This document shows positions 42,028-50,065 of a DNA stretch of 64,000 bases, piece after piece. Under the pieces are notes generated by a model. It was not told where the DNA came from. It ran no database searches and saw only the letters and a list, made by a program, of their open reading frames with translations. Numbering within the stretch: position 1 is the first letter of the stretch; each line of letters opens with the position of its first letter. Source of the DNA: HK1 sp965215295 (lineage in GTDB: Bacteria > Pseudomonadota > Gammaproteobacteria > HK1); assembly GCA_965215295.1 (NCBI GenBank), contig OZ244045.1:1302001-1366000 (forward strand), in the 5' to 3' direction. The position numbers were made by a program, and so were the translations under genes.

Positions 42028-42345
42028 GGCATGCCTCCTGTGCCTGGGGCTCCCTGCCCAATCGCGTGGCCGGTGATCCGGATCGCCGACCGTCCGGGAG
42101 CATAGTCTAGCCCGGATTTTCCACCGGATCGCGAAGCGAGGGCGCGCAGACGCCGGCAACGGCAAGGCGAACGCGAGTCGGGGCGCGCAGCCGTACCGGT
42201 TCGTCACGGTACGGCGAGTCCCCTTGGCCGCGTTCGACGCGGTCGATGCCGGTAGATCCGCGTCCGCAGCCGTGAGATGGTGAGGAATCCGGGCCGGACC
42301 GCGGCCGGACGATGTGCAAGAACGCGGAACACGACCCTCGCACAC
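42028..42345. promoter_or_regulatory. Divergent tauD-like/lhr region with a perfect hairpin
   Basis: A 318-base gap. A 9-bp perfect stem GCCGTACCG/CGGTACGGC with an 8-base loop (GTTCGTCA) lies at 42190-42215. The right arm and loop edge (GTCACGGTACGGC) also occur at about 20199 upstream of pyrG. It may be a dispersed palindromic element or operator. No promoter could be fixed. Confidence 0.5.
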
Positions 42346-45300
42346 ATGTCCCTCGACCGTTTCCACCCCGCCGTCGCATCGTGGTTCGAGACCAGCCTCG
42401 GCGCGCCGACCCCGTGCCAGACGCAAGCCTGGGAGGCGGTGGCGGCGGGCCGTCACACGCTCATCGCAGCGCCCACCGGCTCCGGCAAGACGCTGGCCGG
42501 GTTCCTCTCTGCCATCGACGCCCTGGTCCGGGACAGCCGCCGGGGGCCGCTCCCCGACGCCACCCGGGTGCTCTACGTCTCGCCGCTCAAGGCGCTCGGC
42601 AACGACGTACAGAAGAACCTCGAAGCGCCGCTTGCCGGCATCGACCGCATCCTCGCCGCCGGCGGCGCACCGGGCTCGGGGATCCGGGCCATGGTGCGCA
42701 CCGGCGACACCCCGGGCGCCGCCCGCGAGTCCATGCGCCGCCAGCCGCCGCACATCCTCGTGACCACGCCGGAGTCGCTCTACATCCTGCTGACCAGCGC
42801 GGGCGGGCGCGCGATGCTCGCGAGCGTCGAGACCGCGATCGTGGACGAGATCCACGCCGTCGCCGGCAACAAGCGCGGCGCCCACCTCGCGCTCTCCCTC
42901 GAACGCGTCGATGCGCTCGCCGGCCGGCCCGTCACCCGCATCGGCCTGTCCGCGACCCAGCGCCCGATCGAGACCATCGCGCACTTCCTCACCGGCTGCG
43001 AGGAGGGCCGGCCGCACGAGTGCACGATCGTCGACATCGGCCACTACCGCGAACGCGACCTCGCGCTGGAGCTGCCCGACTCGCCGCTGGAGGCGGTGAT
43101 GTCCGGCGAGGTCTGGGCCGAGGTCTACCGGCGGCTGTGCGCGCTCATCGAGGCGCACCGCACGACGCTGGTGTTCGTCAACACGCGCCGCATGGCGGAG
43201 CGGGTCGCCCGCGCGCTGACGGAATCGCTCGGCGAGGAGAACGTCACCTCGCACCACGGCAGCCTGTCGCGCGAGCGCCGGCTCGCGGCCGAGCAACGGC
43301 TCAAGGCCGGCGACCTCAAGGCGCTGGTGGCCACCGCCTCGCTGGAGCTGGGGATCGACATCGGGGACGTCGACCTGGTCTGCCAGCTCGGCTCGACGCG
43401 GTCCATCTCGACCTTCCTGCAACGGGCCGGACGTTCCGGCCACGCGGTGCGCGGCACTCCGAAGGCGCGGCTGTTTCCGCTCACCCGGGACGAGCTGGTC
43501 GAATGCGCGGCGCTCCTCGACGCGGTGCGGCGTGGCGAGCTCGATACGCTGCACGTGCCGTCCCACCCGCTCGACGTTCTCGCGCAACAGGTCGTCGCCA
43601 TGGTTGCGGCCGAGGACTGGAGCGAGGACGCGCTGCTCGCGGCGGTGCGCCGCGCCTGGCCCTACCGCGACCTCGCCGGCGCGCGATGGCGGGAGGTTCT
43701 GGCGATGCTCGCCGGGGGGTTCGCGACCCGGCGCGGGCGGCGCGCCGCGTACCTGCACCGCGACGTGGTCAACGGCGAGCTGCGCGCCCGGCGCGGCGCC
43801 CGCCTCACCGCGATGACCTCGGGCGGCGCGATCCCCGACAACGCCGACTACGACGTGGTGCTGGAGCCGCACGGGACCCGCCTCGGATCGCTCAACGAGG
43901 ACTTCGCGATCGAGAGCATCCCCGGCGACGTCTTCCAGCTCGGCAACACCTCGTGGCGCATCCTGCGCATCGAGCGCGGCTCGGTCCGGGTGGAGGATGC
44001 GCACGGCCAGCCGCCGAACCTCCCGTTCTGGCTCGGCGAGGCGCCGGGACGCACCGGGGAGCTCTCCGGGAGCGTGTGCGATCTGCTCGGATGGCTCGCG
44101 CAGCGGTTCGAGGCGGCCGGTCCCGCGTCCGCCGACCCGGACGTGCGCAGCCGTCTCGCGCGGGAGCTCGCGGAGCGCAACGGGGTCGGGACCGACGCCG
44201 CGGAGCAGATCGTCGACTACCTCTGCACCGCCTGCGCGGCGCTCGGCGCCCTGCCCGGCCGCGACACGGTGGTGCTGGAACGGTTCTTCGACGAGAGCGG
44301 CGGGATGCAGCTCGTCATCCACTCGCGGTTCGGCAGCCGGCTCAACCGGGCGTGGGGCCTCGCGCTGCGCAAACGCTTCTGCCGGAAGTTCAACTTCGAG
44401 CTGCAGGCGGCGGCGACCGAGGACGCGATCGTGCTCTCGCTCAGCGAGGCCCACAGCTTCGCGCTCGACGAGGTCTGCCGCTACCTCTCCCCGGAGACGG
44501 TGCGCGACGTCCTGACCCAGGCGTTGCTCGACGCGCCGATGTTCGACGTGCGCTGGCGGTGGAACGCCAACGTGTCGCTGGCCGTCCCGCGCTTTCGCGG
44601 CGGCGCCAGGGTTCCGCCGAACATTCAGCGCATGCAGGCCGAGGACCTCGTCGCCGCGGTGTTCCCGGACCAGATCGCGTGCGCCGAGAACCTTGCGGGC
44701 CCCCGCGCCATCCCCGACCACCCGCTGGTGGCGCAGACCATCGCCGATGCGCTGACCGAGGCGATGGACGTCGACGGGCTCGAATCCCTGGTGGCGAGGC
44801 TCCAGGACGGCGACATCCGGGTCGTCGCCCGCGACCTCACCGAGCCCTCCCCGCTCGCGGCGGAGGTCCTCGACGCCCGCCCCTACGCGTTCCTCGACGA
44901 CGCGCCGCTGGAGGAGCGCCGCGCGCGCGCGGTGACGATGCGGCGCGGGCTTGATCCGGAGTCCGCCGCGGACATCGGCCGGCTCGACGCGGGCGCGATC
45001 GAGCGGGTTTGCGCGGAAGCCTGGCCGGAGGCCGCGACCCCCGACGAGCTGCACGACGCCCTCGTGGTGCTCGGCTTCGCCACCGCGGTCGAGGGGACCG
45101 TCGGGCGCCCGGAGAACCTTGCGAGTCCGGCCGAGGCGGTGGCCGGAGGCTCGGCGGACTCCGCAGATACGGCCGAGGCGGTGACCGGGGGCTCGGCGGA
45201 TCGGGCGTACGCCACCGAGGCGGTGGCCGGGGGTTCGGCGGACTCCGCAGATACGGCCGAGGCGGTGGCCGGGGGCTCGGCGGACCGGGCGCACGCCACC

Positions 45301-47127
45301 GAGGCGATGGCCGGGCATCCGGCGACAGACTCGGCGAGCGTTACCGGAACAATGGACAAGCGTGCGGCGGAGTCGGCGAGCGCCGCGATGGCAATGGCCA
45401 AGGCTACAGCCGCCCCGACGGACACCGCCGAGGCGGCGGTCGGACCTTCGGAGAACCTGGCGAGCGCCGCCCGTCGGCTCGCGCGCGGTGAGCGCTCCGG
45501 GTGGATCGCTCTCTTCGACACGCTCGTCGGGTCCGGGCGCGCCACCCGCTTTCGCTCGCCGCGCGGCGGCCCCGTGCTCTGGTGCGCGGCGGAGCGCCTC
45601 GCCCTGCTCGAATCCGCGCTGGGCGCCGGGCGCGCCGATCCGCCGCTCGCGCTCCCCGAAGAGCTTCGTACCGCGCCCGGACGCGACACGGCGCTCGCCG
45701 AGCTGCTGCGCGCGCGGCTCGGATGCCTCGGGCCGGCCACCGCGGCGCGGCTCGGCCGCGACCTCGGGCTCACTCCGGTCGACGTCGAGGTCGCGCTCGT
45801 CGGCCTCGAAGCGGAAGGCTGCGTGCTGCGCGGACGGTTCACGCCCGGCGCCGCTTCGACCGAGTGGTGCGAGCGGGGCCTGCTCGCGCGCATCCACCGC
45901 TACACGCTCGGCCGCCTCCGGCGCGAGATCGAGCCGGCGACCCGCGCGGAGTTCGTTCGTTTCCTCTTCGAATGGCAGCGCGTGCGGCCCGACGATCGGC
46001 GGGAGGGATACGAAGCGCTCGGCGCCGTCGTCGCCGAGCTCGAAGGGTTCGCGGCGCCCGCCTCGGCGTGGGAGACGGAGATCCTGCCCGCCCGGATCGC
46101 GGACTTCGCGCCGGAGATGCTCGATCGGCTCTGTCTCGCCGGCCGGGCCGCGTGGGCCCGCCCGGCCCCGCCGAGCCGCGAGCTCCCGGGCCGATCGTTC
46201 GGACCCATCCGCTCGACCCCGATCGCCCTCCTCTCCCGCCGCCACGCGCCGCTGTGGCTCGCACCGGCTGCGAGCGACGGCGAACGATCGCCACCGTTGC
46301 TCCCCGACACACCGCTCCCCGACACGCACGGTACCTCCGTTTCCGGGAATGCGGGCGTCCCGCCCGCATCGCTCTCCTCCGGCGCACGCAGCGTCCTCTC
46401 CTGCCTGCGGACCCGCGGAGCGTCGTTCTTCGACGACATCCTCGCCGAGACCGGCGCGCGCGGACCGGACGCCGCCGCCGCGCTCGGCGAGCTGATCACG
46501 CACGGACTCGTGAGCGCGGACGGATTCGCGGGACTGCGCGCGTTCACCGGCGCCTCCGCCCGCCGTCTCCACGCCGTCGCCGAGGCCGGCCGGTGGTCGT
46601 GCGTACCGCGCCGCGCGGGCGATGTCGAGGAAGGCGGCGTCGAAGCGGTCGCGCGCACCCTGCTGCGCAGGTACGGCATCGTGTTCAAGCCGCTCCTCGC
46701 GCGCGAGTCCCTCACCGTCCCGTGGCGGGACCTGCTGCGCGTGCTCCGCCGTCTCGAAGCGCGCGGCGACATCCGCGGGGGGCGGTTCGTCGCGGGCTTC
46801 ACCGGCGAGCAGTACGCCCTGCCCGAGGCGATCGAGACCCTGAGAAGGGTGCGGCGCACCCCGGCGGACGGTGCGATCGTGGCGGTGAGCGCGGCGGACC
46901 CGCTGAACCTCACCGGCATCATCTCCCTCGGCGAACGCGTCCCCGCCACCGCGTCCACCCGGATCGCGTTCCGCGACGGGGTGCCGGTCGCGGCCCTGAC
47001 CGGCCACCGGAAGATCGACCGGCTCGGGCCGCAAACTCCGGAGCAGGAGTGGGCCGCGCGCAACGCACTGCTGCGCAAGCGCATCCCCGCCGCCCTGCGC
47101 TCGCACCGCCCGCGCGATTTCGCATGA
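42346..47127 (+). CDS. lhr: Large ATP-dependent helicase Lhr
   Basis: 1593 residues from ATG at 42346 (MSLDRFHPAVASWFE). SF2 helicase core: Walker A APTGSGKT at about 42-49, VDEIHAV, GLSATQRP, HHGSLSRERRL, SLELGIDIGDVDLV and LQRAGRSGH. The Lhr winged-helix/beta-barrel core follows, then the long C-terminal region (to GHRKIDRLGPQTP) found in the full-length Lhr-C type. It is a 3'-5' DNA/RNA-DNA translocase linked to repair. An in-frame, Ala/Gly-rich insertion near residues 925-1040 contains 14-residue repeats (see 45135-45320). Preceding upstream codons in frame lack family resemblance. Confidence 0.94.
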   Translation: MSLDRFHPAVASWFETSLGAPTPCQTQAWEAVAAGRHTLIAAPTGSGKTLAGFLSAIDALVRDSRRGPLPDATRVLYVSPLKALGNDVQKNLEAPLAGIDRILAAGGAPGSGIRAMVRTGDTPGAARESMRRQPPHILVTTPESLYILLTSAGGRAMLASVETAIVDEIHAVAGNKRGAHLALSLERVDALAGRPVTRIGLSATQRPIETIAHFLTGCEEGRPHECTIVDIGHYRERDLALELPDSPLEAVMSGEVWAEVYRRLCALIEAHRTTLVFVNTRRMAERVARALTESLGEENVTSHHGSLSRERRLAAEQRLKAGDLKALVATASLELGIDIGDVDLVCQLGSTRSISTFLQRAGRSGHAVRGTPKARLFPLTRDELVECAALLDAVRRGELDTLHVPSHPLDVLAQQVVAMVAAEDWSEDALLAAVRRAWPYRDLAGARWREVLAMLAGGFATRRGRRAAYLHRDVVNGELRARRGARLTAMTSGGAIPDNADYDVVLEPHGTRLGSLNEDFAIESIPGDVFQLGNTSWRILRIERGSVRVEDAHGQPPNLPFWLGEAPGRTGELSGSVCDLLGWLAQRFEAAGPASADPDVRSRLARELAERNGVGTDAAEQIVDYLCTACAALGALPGRDTVVLERFFDESGGMQLVIHSRFGSRLNRAWGLALRKRFCRKFNFELQAAATEDAIVLSLSEAHSFALDEVCRYLSPETVRDVLTQALLDAPMFDVRWRWNANVSLAVPRFRGGARVPPNIQRMQAEDLVAAVFPDQIACAENLAGPRAIPDHPLVAQTIADALTEAMDVDGLESLVARLQDGDIRVVARDLTEPSPLAAEVLDARPYAFLDDAPLEERRARAVTMRRGLDPESAADIGRLDAGAIERVCAEAWPEAATPDELHDALVVLGFATAVEGTVGRPENLASPAEAVAGGSADSADTAEAVTGGSADRAYATEAVAGGSADSADTAEAVAGGSADRAHATEAMAGHPATDSASVTGTMDKRAAESASAAMAMAKATAAPTDTAEAAVGPSENLASAARRLARGERSGWIALFDTLVGSGRATRFRSPRGGPVLWCAAERLALLESALGAGRADPPLALPEELRTAPGRDTALAELLRARLGCLGPATAARLGRDLGLTPVDVEVALVGLEAEGCVLRGRFTPGAASTEWCERGLLARIHRYTLGRLRREIEPATRAEFVRFLFEWQRVRPDDRREGYEALGAVVAELEGFAAPASAWETEILPARIADFAPEMLDRLCLAGRAAWARPAPPSRELPGRSFGPIRSTPIALLSRRHAPLWLAPAASDGERSPPLLPDTPLPDTHGTSVSGNAGVPPASLSSGARSVLSCLRTRGASFFDDILAETGARGPDAAAALGELITHGLVSADGFAGLRAFTGASARRLHAVAEAGRWSCVPRRAGDVEEGGVEAVARTLLRRYGIVFKPLLARESLTVPWRDLLRVLRRLEARGDIRGGRFVAGFTGEQYALPEAIETLRRVRRTPADGAIVAVSAADPLNLTGIISLGERVPATASTRIAFRDGVPVAALTGHRKIDRLGPQTPEQEWAARNALLRKRIPAALRSHRPRDFA
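45135..45320. repeat. 42/84-bp minisatellite inside lhr
   Basis: Four 14-residue units in A-B-A-B order: EAVAGGSADSADTA, EAVTGGSADRAYAT, EAVAGGSADSADTA, EAVAGGSADRAHAT, then a decayed fifth. The DNA period is 42 bases with an 84-base higher-order period, indicating duplication of a dimer. Confidence 0.93.
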
Positions 47128-47949
47128 ATCGAACCGCGCCGCGCGCGCCGGTCCCGCATCACACCGGCAGCACGGAGATCACCGCAACCCGTCCCCCCGA
47201 ATCCGGCGTCCGGGCGCGGGAGCGCCGACTTGGCTCGTGACCGGGGCGCACCAGCACCGGCACAGAGGCGCCCAATCGGAAACATTTGTTGCCGATTTGG
47301 GCTCCATCTGGAAGGGTTCATGTCCGGTTACAGGAAAAACCGGAACCGGATCAGGCTGAAATGGCGCCATGTCCGACTCGCTGGCGCAGGCCCATGACCG
47401 CGGACGACCGGTGGCCTCCGGCGGCGTGACGTAGAACAGGGGAATCAGCCCGCAGGCCCGTGACCGCCGACCGGTGGCCTCCGGCACGGCTCTTGCCCAC
47501 CCCGGCAGCGCACGCACGTACGAACGCCACCACCCGGACCCGACCCCTTTCCACGCAGGGAAGTCCTTCAGGGAGACACGGCGGCCTTCGCCCGGCCCTC
47601 GACCGAAATTCCGGGTACTCGATCGAGCTCACCGGGGTCTGCCGTCACCCCAATCGGTCTTCGTGACCGCGCACCCGGCGGCCATCGGACTTTTGAAGAC
47701 CCGTCCCCGGGCAAACGGCCTACATTCGTCGGGACGACGGGCGCATTCCCTTCGCGTTCGAAACACCGAGAATCACCCCCGACCGGTTGAAGAGCCGCTC
47801 TCCCGGGACTCGCTCCCGGGAGGGCGGAGGTACGGATGGAACACCACCGAATCACCACCGGCACGGCCCGGTTTGAGGGTGCGGATGCGGCCGTGCTACC
47901 GTCACCGTGCCCGTGATGACCCGGGTTTCCGACCCCGGAGTGCCCTCCG
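47128..47949. repeat. Repeat-rich gap before the first Uma2 gene
   Basis: 822 non-coding bases after lhr. A near-palindrome with arms GCCCAATCGG (47270-47279) and CCGATTTGGGC (47292-47302) encloses an AT-rich loop. A ~36-base direct repeat (gcaggcccrtgaccg...gtggcctccggc) occurs at 47386-47423 and 47452-47486. From about 47520 on, the DNA is the upstream half of a block duplicated at 48738. A hairpin CTCCCGGGA/TCCCGGGAG lies at 47800-47822. A weak TTGAGG-N18-TACCGT promoter candidate is at 47873-47902. Confidence 0.6.
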
Positions 47950-48639
47950 ATGAGCGAATCCGTGCTTGCTCGTGCCGCCGTCGAGTACCCCAGCTCGGAC
48001 GGCCAGCCGATGGCTGAGAACGACTGGCAACTCCACGCGATGATCGATGCGATCGCGACGCTCGACGTGTACTTCAGGGACCGTCCGGACGTGTACGTCT
48101 CGGGAGACCTGCTGATCTACTACGAGGAAGGCAATCCGGGCGCGCGGGTGGCGCCGGATGTCTTCGTCGTCTTCGGAGCGCCGAAGCACAAGCGGATGAC
48201 GTACAAGCTCTGGGAGGAACCCAAGGCGCCGGACTTCGTGCTGGAGGTCGCCTCCCCGAAGACCTGGAGGCAGGACCGAGGCCCGAAGCGGGCGCTGTAC
48301 GAGCGGCTGGGGGTGCGGGAGTACTGGCGGTACGACCCGACCGGCGCACATTTCACGCCGCGGCTGCAGGGGCTGCGGTTGCTGGGAGGCGGCTACCGGC
48401 CCTTGCCGGCGGAGTGGCAAGACGGCGCGCGGGGCCTCCGCAGCAAAGCCCTGGGGCTCGATCTGCGCGTAGAGGGGGACATGCTGCGTTTTCGCGACCC
48501 GGTGACCGGGGAGGATCTCCGCACCCTTGGGGAGGAGGCGGCCGCACGGCGCGAGTCGGAGGCGCAGGTTGCCGAGCTGCGGGCGCTCGTCCGGGACTTG
48601 CAGGGAAGGAAGAACGCGCCGGGGGACACGAGCCGCTGA
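47950..48639 (+). CDS. Uma2-family (DUF820) putative nuclease, copy 1
   Basis: 229 residues. A restriction-endonuclease-like fold is indicated by GARVAPDVFVVFG, PDFVLEVASPKTWRQD and LYERLGVREYWRYDP, which give the PD-(D/E)XK-type acidic residues used in Uma2/DUF820 proteins. The last ~45 residues form a short charged coiled coil. Members are abundant in cyanobacteria and some proteobacteria; their cellular role is poorly known. This copy and the one at 49167 are nearly identical over about 190 residues; this copy lacks a 21-residue coiled-coil segment present in the other. Confidence 0.82.
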   Translation: MSESVLARAAVEYPSSDGQPMAENDWQLHAMIDAIATLDVYFRDRPDVYVSGDLLIYYEEGNPGARVAPDVFVVFGAPKHKRMTYKLWEEPKAPDFVLEVASPKTWRQDRGPKRALYERLGVREYWRYDPTGAHFTPRLQGLRLLGGGYRPLPAEWQDGARGLRSKALGLDLRVEGDMLRFRDPVTGEDLRTLGEEAAARRESEAQVAELRALVRDLQGRKNAPGDTSR

Positions 48640-49166
48640 TCGGGACCGTTCATGGCCGGTGTGGCTCCGACTGGCGCCAGACATCGTCCACTCGATCGTA
48701 GGCGCCGGCACGCAGAATGATCACGACGCGGTCGCCTGCGAACACCACAGCCCGGACCCGGCCCCTTTCCACGCAGGGAAGTCCTTCAGGAGACACGGTG
48801 GCCTTCGCCCGGCCCTCGACCGAAATTCCGGGTACTCGATCGAGCTCACCGGGGTCTGCCGTCACCCCAATCGGTCTTCGTGACCGCGCACCCGGCGGCC
48901 ATCGGACTTTTGAAGACCCGTCCCCGGGCAAACGGCCGACATTCGTCGGGACGACGGGCGCATTCCCTTCGCGTTCGAAACACCGAGAATCACCCCCGAC
49001 CAGTTGAAGGGCCGCTCTCCCGGGACCCGCTCCCGGGAGGGCGGAGGTACGGATGGAACACCACCGAATTACCACCGGCACGGCCCGGTTTGAGGGTGCG
49101 GATGCGGCCGTGCTACCGTCACCGTGCCCACGATGACCCGGGTTTCCGGCCCCGGAGCGCCCTCCG
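48640..49166. repeat. Gap between Uma2 copies carrying a remnant of the acyl-CoA ligase 3' end
   Basis: 48675-48715 matches the end of the ligase gene at 50070-50110 (41 bases, one mismatch), so the duplicated block included the neighbouring gene's tail. From 48751 on the DNA repeats 47533 onward, offset by 1217-1218 bases, including the hairpin (49017-49039). Nothing else coding was recognised. Confidence 0.85.
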
Positions 49167-49919
49167 ATGAGCGAATCCGTGCTTGCTCGTGCCGCCGTCG
49201 AGTACCCCAGCTCGGACGGCCAGCCGATGGCTGAGAACGACTGGCAGCTCCACGCGATCATCGATGCGATCGCGACGCTCGACGTGTACTTCAGGGACCG
49301 TCCGGACGTGTACGTCTCGGGAGACCTGCTGATCTACTACGAGGAAGGCAATCCGGGCGCGCGGGTGGCGCCGGATGTCTTCGTCGTCTTCGGAGCGCCG
49401 AAGCACAAGCGGATGACGTACAAGCTCTGGGAGGAACCCAAGGCGCCGGACTTCGTGCTGGAGGTCGCCTCCCCGAAGACCTGGAGGCAGGACCGAGGCC
49501 CGAAGCGGGCGCTGTACGAGCGGCTGGGGGTGCGGGAGTACTGGCGGTACGACCCGACCGGCGCACATTTCACGCCGCGGCTACAAGGGCTGCGGTTGCT
49601 GGGAGGCGGCTACCGGCCCTTGCCGGCGGAGTGGCAAGACGGCGCGCGGGGCCTCCGCAGCGAAGCCCTGGGGCTCGATCTGCGCGTAGAGGGGGACATG
49701 CTGCGTTTTCGCGACCCGGTGACCGGGGAGGAACTCCGCACCCTTGGGGAGGAGGCGGCCGCACGGCGCGAGGAGGCAGCCGCGTTGCGCGAGTCGGAGG
49801 CCCGTCTTGCGCGGGAAGCTGCGGCTCGCGAGGTCGCGGAGGCGCAGGTTGCCGAGCTGCGGGCGCTCGTCCGGGACTTGCGGGGAGGGAAGAACGCGCA
49901 GGGGGACACGAGCCGTTGA
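49167..49919 (+). CDS. Uma2-family (DUF820) putative nuclease, copy 2
   Basis: 250 residues, a recent tandem duplicate of the gene at 47950. The catalytic-fold motifs are the same (APDVFVVFG, FVLEVASPKTW, EYWRYDP). It differs by an in-frame 63-base insertion in the C-terminal coiled coil (AALRESEARLAREAAAREV-type heptads) and a few substitutions. The original copy is probably this one, because it still sits next to the intact ligase gene. Convergent with that gene, 147 bases apart. Confidence 0.82.
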   Translation: MSESVLARAAVEYPSSDGQPMAENDWQLHAIIDAIATLDVYFRDRPDVYVSGDLLIYYEEGNPGARVAPDVFVVFGAPKHKRMTYKLWEEPKAPDFVLEVASPKTWRQDRGPKRALYERLGVREYWRYDPTGAHFTPRLQGLRLLGGGYRPLPAEWQDGARGLRSEALGLDLRVEGDMLRFRDPVTGEELRTLGEEAAARREEAAALRESEARLAREAAAREVAEAQVAELRALVRDLRGGKNAQGDTSR

Positions 49920-50065
49920 TCGAGAGCGTTTGATGGTCACGAGCGAACGTGCGAAGTCAGCACGTGCGAAAGGCGTCGGCGGAATCATGATGGACCCGGA
50001 GACGGCTCCGTCACGAGCACCGGAGTCCGTTCGCGACCCGGCGCGACGGGTCCGGCCGAACCCGA

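Noticed and set aside
41200..47106. A 1968-codon minus-strand frame spanning lhr and joining the TauD-like gene
   Set aside because: Only the last 275 codons match a protein family (TauD); the rest is antisense to Lhr, whose helicase motifs are intact.
48650..49261. Minus-strand frame containing GDRVVIILRAGAYDRVDDVW between the Uma2 genes
   Set aside because: It is explained by the copied 41 bases of the acyl-CoA ligase 3' end; no complete domain or start is present.
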